Shown in pieces: positions 46,397 to 58,435 of a DNA stretch of 64,000 nucleotides. The translations under genes were made by a program, and so were the position numbers. A model generated the notes under the pieces. That model did no database searches. It was not told the DNA's origin and was given only the letters and a program-made list of their open reading frames with translations. Numbering within the stretch: position 1 is the stretch's first letter; each line of letters opens with the position of its first letter. Origin of the DNA: Bubalus kerabau (taxonomy: Eukaryota > Chordata > Mammalia > Artiodactyla > Bovidae); NCBI RefSeq assembly GCF_029407905.1, contig NC_073627.1, forward strand, positions 154,385,697-154,449,696. The letters run 5' to 3'.

Positions 46397-47439
46397 TACT
46401 GAAAATGAGGAAAAGATTCTGTTAGGCTAGAACACATCATAGGCCTCTCCCTGACATGATTCATTTCCGAGATGAGGAACTTACCTTGTGTCTGTACAGT
46501 GACACTAAGAGGAAAAAAAGGAGAGAAGCAACAAGAGGAACAAAGAGCACACAAAGAACACTGGCTGGAAAATCGTCCCAAGGGGCAGATGAAATCACAG
46601 CCACACATACTGCCATGGAGCCAAAGGACTTAACAGAACAGCCACTGTTAGAAACAGTAGCTCTAAACGGAGACACAAAAGGCAGAGGATGAGGTGGGGA
46701 GGCAAGAAAAGTCATGGGAAATAAGCCGGCAATCAGGGGGAAACACAGGAAGGAAATGATGTCTGTTATTTCCAACAGAAAAAAAGAGAACAGACACTAA
46801 CACTGTGAATAAGGCAGTGGACAGGATGGAGTAGCTTGAAAAGAATGAAATGAACAAGGAGTGGAAGAATTCAACAGAAGAAGACTAGAAGGACAAAGGA
46901 GAACCAAAGTGTGTAAGATTGACATTCCTGAAGTAGAGAATTTAAATAAAGGGGTGGTACAGATGTTTAGAGTTTCAATTAAATTTCAACTTCCCCTGGA
47001 TTCTCTTATCCAGGATCTTAGAAAAGGAAGTAAAGTTCTGGGCTTCAGACTTCTTCTCAGCCACGCTCCAAGCCAGCAGACCAGAGGGCAGATGTTCCCA
47101 GAGGGGTCGGGCATGTCTAGACCAGAAACAAAAGGTTCAGCTGGGCTAAGGGCTGGCTGCAAACATCACAATTTCAGGACAGGGACTAAAAGTACTGTGG
47201 GTGGTAGAAAGGTTCTAATGCTTCTGCCAAGAGTCCAAAGGCCAAGCAGGCCCATTACATCTCCAAGACTGCTTCAAAATCACTCCAGATGCTTCTTATG
47301 TGTGCAGATGGGGGTGGGAGGACAGAGGTCGGTACAGCAGCAGCCTACAGAGTCTAAACTCTGAGGGCCTGTGCTGCTGGCCCCAGTGTTGGGTGAGCAC
47401 ATAATATCACAGAAGAATGTTTTCAACAGTAACTTCAAT

Positions 47440-47635
47440 AGCAAAGCTCTAGGCAGGAACAGTGATTCTTCACGTGGACCCAGGTAACAACCACCTAGGT
47501 ACCTTAAGTACTGGTGATCGTGCCTTAACCCAAACTCAGAACTTCCAGAGGTGGGGCCCAGATAGCACTCTCTGTTTAATTTTCAAAGTGATTCTCGTGA
47601 GCAGCGGGGACAGAGAACCACCGTTCTAGAATTAT
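47440..47635 (+). mobile_element. MER20/MER5-type hAT DNA transposon remnant
   Basis: Contains 'gtggacccaggtaacaac', 'agaggtggggcccagata' and 'gagaaccaccgttctag', a diverged match to the same family type as 1290-1482. Confidence 0.6.
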
Positions 47636-47849
47636 TGCCTCTGTACCGAAGGTTCAAAACTGGCCCAAACAGAGCTGGCTAAGGACTTGAGCAACAGCGT
47701 GGGCTACCGAACGGAAGAAAAATGGAAAGAGTAGAAAATTCAAAGTTTTACATAGAATTCTAAAGAAGAAATAAGAAAGGCATTCAGGAAACCATGTTTA
47801 GTTCAGTAAAGCCTCCGCACACACTGATTTTTAGACATACTGATTTTGC

Positions 47850-48400
47850 TAACTCAGCGATTCAGGTAGACGTGTCTTGCCCCCCAGTCCTCCTTGCCCA
47901 TCGCGCGTGCGTAACGGCCGGGGGTGGGGTGGGGCATGAGGTCCGCTAGGGAATCCACACGTTTTGCTCCACTTCCTGATGTCGGGCTGAATCATGAAAG
48001 GAAGTTCTATAATTCGCAAACCCGTCCAACTGCTTCACTTGTGGTGTTTTATCTCTCCCGAAATTGAGCAGCACAGGAATTTCAGAGACAGGCAAATGTC
48101 ACGTCTCTCTTACGCCGCCCAGAATGAGGATGAGGCAAAGATGGAGCCTGGGAACCGGGCAGGCACCCAGCTGGGGTGGGTCCCCCGCACAGGGTGGGTC
48201 CCTCTGCCCGTCCCCTCCCCATCACAGGCTCCACGGGTGCTGCCTGCCACAGGATGCACCTGCCTCTCAGCCCGCCTTGCCCTTTCCACTGTCCTCGGAG
48301 CTCTCAAATGCACGTGGTCACGTTCCGTTCCCAGAAGTGAGAGGCTTTTGTTTTCTTGTATTGGCAGGAACCGAACATGGTCATGTGATCAGCATTGCAG
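47850..48400. promoter_or_regulatory. CpG-rich patch with ETS and E-box motifs, candidate intronic regulatory element
   Basis: I count about 26 CpG dinucleotides between 47821 and 48360, far denser than elsewhere in the window; one cluster is TCGCGCGTGCG at 47901-47911. Motifs seen are ETS-type ACTTCCTG (47971-47978) and GGAAGT (48000-48005), an E-box CACGTG (48311-48316) and TCATGTGA (48381-48388, MiT/TFE-type). It is not large or dense enough for a classical CpG-island promoter. The function is inferred only from base composition and motifs; a decayed CpG-rich repeat is an alternative. Confidence 0.4.
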
Positions 48401-48746
48401 TATTCCTCATTTTGCCTTGAGGAAGAATACACTCCCTCTTCAAATCTTTCTTTTAAAATGGACAGACTTTGGATTCCAGATATTTTGAGGAAATGGCATT
48501 GGATTTTCTATTTTACTGCAGAGAAGTTAATCAGTACTAAAATTTTCCCCATAAACTCTAAATCCTCTTGAACAAAAAACGAGCCTATTCTTTCAGAAAC
48601 TATACTGAACCAAGCGTGCTTAACTCCAGGATATATTACTTATTATTCTCCAAGACGGGGTTCCCATTAGACTGCTCCAAGAGCACAACTGGGAGCCATT
48701 TCAGGCCCTATGTGAGTGACCTGTCACTAAACTAGACTGTCATGGT

Positions 48747-48815
48747 GTGTGCACATGTGCATGTGTGTGCACGCACATGTATGTGTGCTGTGTGTGTATC
48801 TGTGTGATGGAGGTT
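48747..48815. repeat. Alternating purine-pyrimidine (TG/CA) tract
   Basis: Irregular run of TGTG, GCAC and CATG blocks, of the type able to adopt left-handed DNA. Confidence 0.8.
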
Positions 48816-49129
48816 GCTGTGTTGGGAATGAAAGGGCCAGACCTGATTCTTGTGGTCTCATCTCAGGGATGTGGGCATCCTGCTGACACCATCACCTCCG
48901 AGGCTAGAGTCCTTTAAAGAAACAGGAGGCACCCAGGATCCACACATGGAAAACAGTGCAACAATGCACTGTTGACACACAGCAGTATCAAGACTGAGGA
49001 ACGGTGTGTGGGGGATAGAAACTTGTGTCTCCTCACTCCCCAGGAAGGACCCCATAGGGCTCAGGTATAACACAGAGTGGTTAATCTGTCCCAAAACTAT
49101 ATTGCAGTGGAGATACTAGTTCTACTCTG

Positions 49130-49290
49130 CCCCACACAGAGCCACCTGCCACATGAGGCTAGTGACCCCTGAAATGTGGCCACTGTGATCGAGAACTGAT
49201 TTTTACATTTTATTTCATTTTAAGTATTTGCAGTATAAACAGCCATATGTGGCTGGTAGCAATGCTCTGAGCAGCACAGTTCTAGATCCT
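49130..49290 (+). mobile_element. hAT-type DNA transposon remnant (MER3/MER33-like)
   Basis: Contains 'ccacatgaggctagtgacc', 'cagccatatgtggctggta' and 'gagcagcacagttctaga', the pattern of a dispersed nonautonomous DNA element. The subfamily is uncertain. Confidence 0.55.
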
Positions 49291-49924
49291 TTCCAGGGAA
49301 GCTGGAGAGAGGCCACATGTCCTCAACTGGGCAAGATGTCAGAGGTGAGCAGCAGGCAGTTCCTCCATCGGACCAATGCGATAGGACTGCAGGTCAGCAA
49401 AGGGAATCTCATAAATTCACCCCAAGGAACACGCTGTGTGGTCCAGACACCTCTCCCTTCCAGATGTTTTTTCTACTTGGGCCAAGCTTGGGGCTCTAGG
49501 TTTTCTCTTAATTAACAAAAGACACACTTTATTCCAAATACCTAGCTTACTGTATTCAAACTCTACGTGACATATTGAAATGTAAGGAGGGGACGTTAAA
49601 AGTCTCTACACGTGTGCAGAAGGCCCCATGCTGGAAGCATAGAGCTCACAACAATGTCCTCAGCATGGTCTCCAAACCAATGTAAAAGTACATGACTGGG
49701 GTCCAAAATAATGTCATACTGTGTTTTAGAGCTTCAGGGTTAGAGTGCTGCCAGGACCCCCTGAGCTGGTTGTCTTTGTCCAGTCACTTGGGGACAGGAG
49801 AGAACACACCATAAGAGCTGCCTGTTAAAACCCAGCAGGGTTCCCCAGGGCACCACCAAAGAATAGACACACACTTGCTTCAGAGTCAAGTGACACTTGG
49901 GCCAGAGCCACTCTTTCTGTGTTG

Positions 49925-50480
49925 ATGTTGTTGTTCAGTAGCTCAGTCACATCTGACTCTTTGCAACCCCATGAACCACAGCATGCCAGGCTTCTCTCTC
50001 CTTTACTATCTCCCAGAGTTTGCTCAAACTCATGTCCATTGAGCTGATGATGCCATCCAACCATCTCAGCCTCTGTCGTCCCCTTCTCCTCCTGCCCTCA
50101 ATCTTTCCCAGCATCAGGGTCTTTTCCACTGAGTAGGCCCTTCACATCAGGTGGTGACCAAAAGACTGAAGCTTCAGCTTCAGCATCAGTCCTTCCAATG
50201 AATATTCAGGGTTGATTTCCTTTAGGACTGACTGGTTTGATCTCCTTTCAGTCCAAGGGACTCTCAAGAGTCTTCTCCAGCACCATAGTTCAAAAGGATC
50301 AATTCTTTGGTGTTCAGCCTTCTTTATGGTTCAACTGTCACATCCGTATATGACTACTGGAAAACCATAGCTTTGACAATACAGGCCTTTGTTGGCAAAG
50401 TGATGTCTCCACTTTTTACTACATTTCCCAGGTTTGACTCTTTCTGTGACCTTCCCATAAAGTCTTTTAATATCATTTTG
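49925..50480 (-). mobile_element. BovB (RTE) LINE 3' fragment, decayed
   Basis: Antisense copy of the BovB ORF2 C-terminal region and 3' end. The minus strand gives MEKTLMLGKIEGRRRRGRQRLRWLDG at 50129-50052. Farther up it has the 'aaaggcctgtattgtcaaag' region next to the VVMYG-like segment. Several frame breaks show that it is inactive. Confidence 0.92.
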
Positions 50481-50817
50481 CCCCTGGCAGACCCTCCTTT
50501 TCAATCCCCAGGCAACCAGAGGCTACATAGCTCATTGACTACCTTTACCCTACCATGACTGCTCTGCAGAGCACCTACCTGTCTGCAAGCCAGTCTGCTG
50601 AGCGCTCTGCACAGAGTGTCTCTGGAGCCACAGTCACTCTGGGGGAGGTCTTTCCAGCCTTGTTTTGGTGATGAGGTGGCCAGAGCTGAAGCAGTTTCAA
50701 GGAATGATGGAATTGGGCACTGCCTGCCGCTCGCCTCTGACACCTAGCCCAGGTGAGGACATCTAGCTCAGGTGAGGACACCTAGCCCAGGTTGGGTCCT
50801 GGGACCCTTTGCTGCAG

Positions 50818-51269
50818 TGTTTGTAGCTGGACAAACCTCTCCTTAAGCAAAAAATTACAAAGAAGCTGTAAGGGACTAAAATAACTGTGTGCATGTGCAA
50901 TTGGGGCAAATTATGGATGAGATACAAAAAACACCTACAAGCCTCAACCATCACTTCTGAAGAGCCAGGAACAAAAGCTGTGGGTTGAAAGCAAAAGCAG
51001 GGTACTGTGCATGCGCCCTGCACTCAACACCACTAAAGGAATGGGCAGCACAGCTAAGCCACCCCTCCAGTCTGACCCCTGGACCCACCCCTACCCTCAC
51101 TTCATACAAGGAAGTAAAGCACTTTCACTAGGGCAGCAAGCAAGGAAAACTGTTCCTTGTTTTTGCTCCCCACTGCTGTGGGTGCCCCAATAAAGCTTCA
51201 TTTGAATTTCTTGTCTGGCCTCTGACCACTTTCCATTGATTAAGGAGGCCACAAACCCTGGTCGGTAAC
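50818..51269 (+). mobile_element. Endogenous retrovirus LTR, solo
   Basis: About 450 bp starting TG and ending CA, with a polyadenylation signal AATAAA at 51189-51194 and a following U5-like segment. There is no internal retroviral coding sequence on either side. Clear flanking duplications were not found, so the exact borders are tentative. Confidence 0.7.
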
Positions 51270-52213
51270 AGAATCAGAGCTATGGGCTTGGCTTGCTCCC
51301 ATCACCCACCGCCTCCCAGAGAGACTTTCAGAGCTGGACATTTATAGGTCACAGTCATGGTCCTAGAAGTTTCATTACACAATATAAATGTGAGTGCACA
51401 TATGAGCCCCCGGGGCTTCCCATGTGGGTGCTGCTCAGTGCTCCCACGTGTATGCCTGGATGGACAGAATCAGTACCAGGAAGCCCAGAACCTGGGAAGC
51501 CAGCCCCTGGGAAGTCCCCAAATGGTCCACACAGAGAGTGGCCCCTCCGTCAACATCTGCTGCAGCCTTCAAAGCCCAGCAGCCACAGTCACCAGGAAAC
51601 CCAGGCCCCAGCTCTCCACCCAGAGCAAGACTATTTACATCCTTCTCATGAGAAAAAACCATCTCACATGAAACAGGCAGATGACGCACTGTCTGAGAGT
51701 AAATAAGGCCAGTGGACTTGGAGTAACGAAAAAACTAGTCTGAAAGATAATCGTTCACGTTATCTTGGGTAAAAAATGTTATGAGTGGTTTGTCTAATCG
51801 GACCAGTGCACACCTTCTTTCTTGGACAATCATTTCAGGTGCTCTCACCTCCTACCAGTCTCACAGCAGGGTGCTGAGAACACATTCACATTCTCACTCG
51901 TGCTTCCCAAACTTCCACAGGCCTCCAGATGTTATGAGTGCAAGTTTCCAAAGAGTAGAGTGCTTGAAGCATAAAAATATGTGAGTTTTCTCTATCTCAA
52001 TCACTCTTCTCTCAATCAATCTCTCTCTCCCTTTCCCCTCTCTCTCTCTCTCACACACACACAAAGTGGGGATGTACCACTTAATATGCCCAGAGTCTCT
52101 TCAATCAGAGGCACACATAGCTGCCACGATACCCAGTGTACCAGTAAAATCACATTTGGTGGAACTGTGTCAGGCTGTGCTTGTGTGCTATACAATCCCA
52201 TAAACTAATTCTA

Positions 52214-52345
52214 AACCAGTGGTTCTCAACCTTGGCTGCTGCACTTGGTGCCAGAGGGGTGAGGAGACCTTAACAATAAATGTCCAAGGCAGGTCACATG
52301 CCAGATCACGTCAGAAACTTTGGAGGCAGCCTGGGCATCAGTGAG
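52214..52345. mobile_element. hAT-Charlie MER-type remnant
   Basis: The terminus 'ccagtggttctcaacctt' and the internal 'ggcagcctgggcatcagtg' resemble short nonautonomous hAT elements. It is degraded. Confidence 0.5.
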
Positions 52346-52694
52346 TGAGACAAGCTCCGATGATGGCTGTGTACAGGCATGCTGCAAACCTTGGCTGTAC
52401 ATCTCTGGGCAAACTACCCAACCTCTCCAAACTTAACACCTCGGAGACAGTACGGTCCCAACAGCCATAACTGATGCTTTGTTTTTGAATTAATTCTTTT
52501 CCCGGTCCTTTCCTACTTAGCCTCCAGCCCCATAAACAAACCTCATCATTTCATTACAATCACTGAAACATCTGTATGCAAAGTAAAAATGCACATTTCA
52601 CTTTTTTTCCTCCAAACCAATTCCCCTGCTGCCCTCACTAGGTAACTGCTGCTCACAGTTTGGTGCCTTTGCTTTAGAATCTCTCCACATATTT

Positions 52695-52698
<4 letters not shown>

Positions 52699-52730
<32 letters not shown>
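52699..52730. repeat. (AC)n microsatellite
   Basis: About 16 uninterrupted AC units. Confidence 0.97.
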
Positions 52731-52732
<2 letters not shown>

Positions 52733-52822
52733 GTATAAGCAGACCTGCATCTTTATATAGCAAATAACATTCCAATGTAGCCTACATTGTTATGTGCATG
52801 CGTTTTTAAAAATATAGTGACA

Positions 52823-52871
52823 CTATGGCAAAACCAATACAATATTGTAAAGTTAAAAAATAAAATAAAAT
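52823..52871 (+). mobile_element. Minimal (49 bp) L1 3' end insertion with 15-bp target-site duplication
   Basis: The insert holds 'ggcaaaaccaatacaat' and (AAAAT)n, matching a bovine L1 3' terminus. Perfect duplications AAAAATATAGTGACA lie at 52808-52822 and 52872-52886. Confidence 0.88.
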
Positions 52872-53387
52872 AAAAATATAGTGACATACTACATCTTGCT
52901 TTTAACTTGAACATTTTTATATTTTACTTTATAAGATTCCACATTTAAGAAAAAGACCACATATGATTCCAGTGCATGGATAGACTACAGTTCATTTAAT
53001 CAAGACTGATACAAATTTCTTTCTTCCTTCCTTCTTTCCTATTGCAAAATAAAATGTTGCAATGAGTTACAGTATGCATATATATATTTCCCCAGTTTTA
53101 TCAATTTATGCATGTAATAAATTCCTAAAAGTGAAATTGTTGAGTCAAAACACATGTGTGTTTTATATTTCCAAAGACATTACCCAACTGCCTTGCAGGT
53201 GCTGACCTGTGGGAGTGTCCTTCCCGACATCTCACCATACAGTAAACCCTTAAATCAACGTGAGTTTATGGAGAGGCAAAGCATATTTTGGTTCATTTGC
53301 ATTTTGAGCTGCTTGTTTGTGTCCTTGACTGATCTTTCTATTGGAATGTGTTTATTTTTCTCATTGATAAGAACTCACTACATACGA

Positions 53388-53598
53388 GGGCTTCCCTGGT
53401 AACTCAGATGGTAAAGAATCTGCCCACAGTGTGAGAGACCAGGGTTCAATCCCTGGGTTGGGAAGATCCCTTAGAGAAGGGTATGGCAACCCACTTCAGT
53501 AGTCTTGCCTGGAGAATCCCATGGACAGAGGAGCCTGGCAGGCTACAGTTCACGGGGTTGAAGAGTCGGACATGACTGAGCAACTAAGCACAGCACAG
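53388..53598 (+). mobile_element. Bov-tA SINE with imperfect target-site duplication
   Basis: Sense copy near consensus. Flanks CACTACATACGA (53376-53387) and CACTGCATATGA (53599-53610) differ at two positions. Confidence 0.92.
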
Positions 53599-54374
53599 CA
53601 CTGCATATGAAAGCTACTAATCCTTTACCACAGACCTTGAAAATAAATGTATCTTTTGTGTTTTTTCCCCCTCACTTATTTATATTTTCCCTTTGTATAA
53701 GGACTTGTTTGCAATTTTAGAAAATCATACTCATCAACCTTTTTCTATTATGGTTTCATATTTTCTACCATATTTAGAGAGGCCTTCACTCCAGTTATTT
53801 TATAACTCAACTCTTTTCTTCTAGCACTTTATATTTTTATTCTTTGTTCAATCCAGAACTTATTTTTGTACACAGAGCAAAGCTTTATTTTTCCCAAATC
53901 ATCGGTTAGCTTTCTCACAACCAATAATTAATAACCTATGCTCCCTTTCCTGACTGATGGGAAAGGCCACCCTTGCTTTGCACCAAATTCCATGTGGAGT
54001 TTGCATCTGTTGCCCCACATTCCTTTGCAGTTTTCCCTTAAGATCTTGTAGAATTTGTCTCGCTTCATCATTCTTACTTTTCTTTTTTTTTCCTTTGGGT
54101 CTCATAGGTTTCATTTTTTAAAAAAAATAAAATTGCCAGTCTAAGGTGGAAGGAAGAGTGTATCGTGAGCATTTTTAACTTGCTTAGTTTTATGTGTGAT
54201 GTACATCTTGTTTCATAACCTTCTGTGGACAGAGCTCACTTCGGCTGGCTTAAGAAATCTCTCCATTGTGATAATGGAGAGCTCCTTCATGCTCCTGTGG
54301 CTACATAGCAAGTCCATGGTGGAGGGAGTGGGGGGGGAGGTGGCAGGCTCCACTTAACTACCTGTTGTAGGAGG

Positions 54375-54720
54375 AACCACTTCCCTTCGCAAATACATAT
54401 GTTGAAGTCCAGACCCCCAGTACCTCAGAATGGGATGTTGGAAATCAGGCCTTTACAGAGGTAAGTTAAAATGAGGTCATTAGCATGGGACCTAATTCCC
54501 TATGACTGATATCCTTATAAAAAGAGGAAATTACAGATACATGCACAGAGAGAAGAAGATGTAAAGACACAGAGAGAAGACGCCATCCATAAGCCAAAGA
54601 AAAAGGCCTCAGAAGAAACCAACTCTGCCCACACCTTAATCTCAGGCTTCCAGCTTCAGGACTGTGATGTGATAAATGTCTATGGTACTGTGCTCCAGGG
54701 ACCCTAGAAAACTAATCCAC
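54375..54720 (+). mobile_element. MaLR-type LTR
   Basis: Ordered hallmarks: 'catatgttgaagtccaga', 'cccccagtacctcagaatg', 'aaaatgaggtcattagca', 'ccttataaaaagagga', 'cctcagaagaaaccaac' and 'ccctagaaaactaat'. It is old and noncoding, and lacks internal sequence. Confidence 0.8.
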
Positions 54721-55837
54721 CATTCCTCTATTAATGAATGCGGATAGTTTCCAGAGTTTTCTGTGGAAAATGGATAAGCTAGAAGGAATATCTTGCACAT
54801 ATTTTTGCAGGTATTGGCTTCTTGAGGAAACATGCATGACTTTTCTATCTTCTTTCTAGAAGGCATCCTTCCCCTGCAGTTTTCAACCTGCCTTCCTTTG
54901 ACTCTAACCATTGAAATCCCACCTGCATCACAAATATTTCCACCATGGAACAGAACTTCCCTTGAAATTTTCCCTTATCTCCTGCTTCATTCTGATCTTC
55001 AGGACACCATGTATGCCCCCTCCCAACTCTCTCAACAATAACACGTGCAGAGAGCAGTGATTCTATCCTGTGTGGGGACAGTGGCAGAGATATCAGCCTG
55101 ATATCTGAGCAGACAAAGGCTCGAAGTATCCTTTTAAACCTTACTTAAAGCTTCTTACCTTACTTTAGTTCACTCGGGGTGGTAGATTTGAAAGTCAGCT
55201 CAATCTCAGTTGGATAACAACATGTGCAAAAGCATCAGACATTCCCACGTTAACCTCTCATGGATTCAGGAATTTTGGGTCCTATTCCTACTGATTTTGC
55301 TTAATTTCTCAACACAAACTTATGAAGATGACAAGTTTTCTAAAACTGGTCGCAAAAGAGTGAAATCAACATGTCAAACTGGGCTTCTGCCCTCTGGCTG
55401 CCTCCACTGATAGGACTTTAAATCTTAGCACCAGGCATGACAGCAGGTCCCTTTAGGCTCCTCATTAGAGAAGTGGATACAGAGTCTAATTCTGGATTAG
55501 AAACACCTGGGTCTTAGGTTTCACCTCGCAGCAGCATTGCTTAGCCGCTGGACAAGTCCAAATGACATCATCTTTCTGGGCCTCACTGCTTCTTAGGGGG
55601 TTGAATTAGATGGTCCCTAAGATCCCTCCCCCCTCTAACATCCCAGGCATCCTTATACACACTTCTAAGAAACATGATTCAGGACTAGCAATTGCCTAAT
55701 GATCAGTAGAGACTTGACAATGCAGCCCTCTCTCTAGAAACAGTTCCTGCCTAAGCTGTAGAAGGGTTAGCTCAGCTCCCAGGGCAATAGGGAAGACAAA
55801 AGAACCCCCAAGTCTGCCTTTCACGGCTGCTCTAGGG

Positions 55838-55932
55838 AGCTCCCCTTCCTCCTCCTTCCTGTCACTTCCTTCACAGCTATGACCATCAGCTGATTGGTGT
55901 GGCTGAAAAAAAGGAAGTGTTGGACTTCCCCT
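55838..55932. promoter_or_regulatory. ETS-motif cluster, candidate immune-cell enhancer
   Basis: Within 95 bp there are TTCC cores at 55846, 55856, 55866 and 55926. A strong GGAAGTG follows an A-run at 55913-55919, resembling a PU.1 site. There is also an E-box CAGCTG (55887-55892) and an ATTGG CCAAT box (55893-55897). SYK is mainly expressed in blood cells, where PU.1-type ETS factors act, so an enhancer is plausible. This is inference from motifs alone. Confidence 0.35.
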
Positions 55933-56464
55933 TCAAGTATAAACAGCAGTTAAAAATGCAGAGAAAGAAAAGAAACAGCACTAAAAACAATAATATAGAA
56001 TATAAATCCATAACCATGCTGGGAGCAAAGGAAGCAGATTACTAGTGGAATGGAAACTCTCCCTACTCTTGAAGGACTCAAAGAAAGATGGGCTCAAACT
56101 TAGGAAACCACAGCCTAAGTGCAGGCAGTTGGGGATGGCTGCAAAGAGTCAAGGGCGTGGTGCCTTGGAAGTGACACAGCCTGGGTGGAATGGGGTGGGT
56201 GAGGACAAAGCCTGGGTGGGATGGGGTGGGTGAGGTGGGGGAGAAGCAGAGTGGGAAGCAGGCAGGCAGCCAAACCCTCTCCACCTCTTCAGCTGCTGGC
56301 ACCCCTAAGAGCAGCAGAAGGCCCTCTGCAGGAAAGACGTGTGTTTGGAGAGGCAGAGTGTGGCCACATCTGCAAAGAACAGAGAGTGCCTGCACCCCAC
56401 ACCGTGGTTACTGGCTCATCCTGTCCTGCTCACATCTCACGCTCCTCCCATCTCATGTGTGTGT

Positions 56465-56590
56465 ATGCGTTAATCGCTCAGTCGTGTCCGACTCTTTGCT
56501 TCGCCACGAACTGTAGCCCGCCAGGCTCCTCTTTCTTTGGGGTTCTCCAGGCAAGAATACTGGAGTGGATTGTCATTCCCTTCTCCAGAC
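56465..56590 (-). mobile_element. Truncated Bov-tA/BovA SINE
   Basis: Only the BovA portion is present in antisense ('gctcagtcgtgtccgactct' to 'cattcccttctcc'). Imperfect duplications around CTCATG(T/G)GTG flank it. Confidence 0.85.
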
Positions 56591-57210
56591 CCACCTCATG
56601 GGTGACAGGTAAAAAGAGGGCCATGCAACATACACAGCCTTAAAAACTAACTCCAAAGGCATCTCTGAAACAAGACCAGCACACATCCTAGCACAACAAG
56701 AAAGCTAACCCCACAAAGGTAAGGAACCAAATGGGCAAACAAATGAGTAGGTGTCAAAGGAGATAGAGCTCACAAAGCAAGAAGAGAACATCCATGCTGG
56801 AAGCAGTAACAAAAACAAGTATCTGGAAGAGCCTAAAGTATCACTTAAAAAACTAAAGAATTAACTACCTTCCTTCCTTGCTTGCCCACCTATTTGCTAA
56901 AATACAAATGACTAAATAGTTGGACTGAAAAACAGGATGGACAGGGCTGAAGATCTTTCTTGAGCAAATGATCAACTTGTCAGTTCCATGAAGTGCAATG
57001 AAAAGGGTAAAAGAGAGGGAACAAATGAAAGAAAAAGTGCATTCCCTGCAGCTTTGTATATAATATCAAAAATTAGAGAAAAATCCTAAATGTCTGTCAA
57101 TAAGTAATCATATTTTATGCTCTGGAATAAAACACAAGGATCACTGATAGGAAGAGCTCCCCCAAAACTGTTGATTAAAAAGTTAGTTGCAGGATGACAC
57201 TGGTATTAAG

Positions 57211-57232
57211 AACACACACACACACACACACA
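57211..57232. repeat. (AC)n microsatellite
   Basis: About 11 AC units. Confidence 0.92.
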
Positions 57233-58314
57233 AACTATATCTTCTAAAAATACACACATATATATACACGCATGAATGCACAGGATGCTAGATTAGAACA
57301 CTGTACATCAAGCTGCCCTCCCTGAGTTGGGGTGGGCTGGGACAAAGGGTGGTGGTCAATGAGTGTTCCAGTGTCAACTGTCATATCTGAATTCTTCACC
57401 AATGGGTATGTACTCAGACATCAGTTATGCAAGTCAACACCTTTCAAAAAGAAAATGATAGAAAGTTCTCCCATCTTGGAGGTCAGAGAAAAAAACTTCA
57501 GAGACAGTACTTACTCATCTGTGACCTATTTGGGACTGCTATTATTAGTCTCCAGCCAAGACTACAGGGCAGACTCCCAGAGCTACCCACCTGGGAAAGA
57601 CTGTGACCGTTATGCCGGTTCTAACCACAGGCCAGGTACGATTACTGCATGTGTTGTCTCCACCATGCACCACAAGGAAATCCCCTGTAATCCTTCCATC
57701 TACAAAGACTGAAAGAGTAGCTTGAAAACAGTGGGATTTGAACCTGATGCGACTTCAGGCCCCTACTCTCAACCACTGTTGATAAAAAATATTCAGTGAC
57801 TGAAGCATTAGGGCAATCAAGTGATTCCAATACTCTCAGTGTTTGAGATGCAAATAAACCTAGCATTCCGCCTCCGTCTAAGCAAAGCCTGAGGATCTTG
57901 TAAAGGGGCAGCAGGTTACCCGGTTTTCCCCAAAGTAGACCTGGGGAGCCCCGGTATACAAGATGCTCCAAGAACCAGTGTATCTCACGATCACAGGGGT
58001 GTGAGAGTTCAGTGACATGCGCCCTGACCATGAACACCACCTGTACAACCGCCATGAGCAAGCCCAGGACAATGATCCTGCTTACTCAACTTTATTCTAA
58101 GAATAAGGAAACAAGGAAAGGTTAAGCAAGGAAAGCTTCCTAGGAAATACCATTTAAAATTGCATAGCACCCACTTCAGAAATCAAGAGAACTGAGGCCA
58201 GTCATCTGATTTTTAAAATCTGTGGAGTCCCCATTCTCAGGAAAGTACATATCCCATTAATCAAATAATAAAACATCAGGGTCAGAGCAAATACAGAGGT
58301 GACACCGAGACTGA

Positions 58315-58435
58315 TTTATTTATTTATTTTTAATTTTATTTTATTTTTAAATTTTACATAATTGTATTAGTTTTGCCAAATATCAAAATGAATCCGCCAC
58401 AGGTATACATGTGTTCCCCATCCTGAACCCTCAGA
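58315..58435 (-). mobile_element. L1-BT 3' end, antisense, 5'-truncated
   Basis: A T-rich tail, then 'acataattgtattagttttg', 'ccaaatatcaaaatgaatcc', 'gccacaggtatacatgtg' and 'cccatcctgaaccctc'. Near-consensus, hence probably recent. Confidence 0.9.

Noticed and set aside
46861..47364. 167-residue plus-strand frame
   Set aside because: No recognisable domain, splice context or conservation clue; plausible chance frame in intronic DNA.
47994..48488. 164-residue plus-strand frame over the CpG-rich patch
   Set aside because: GC-richness lowers stop frequency; the peptide shows no domain and overlapping frames are equally open.
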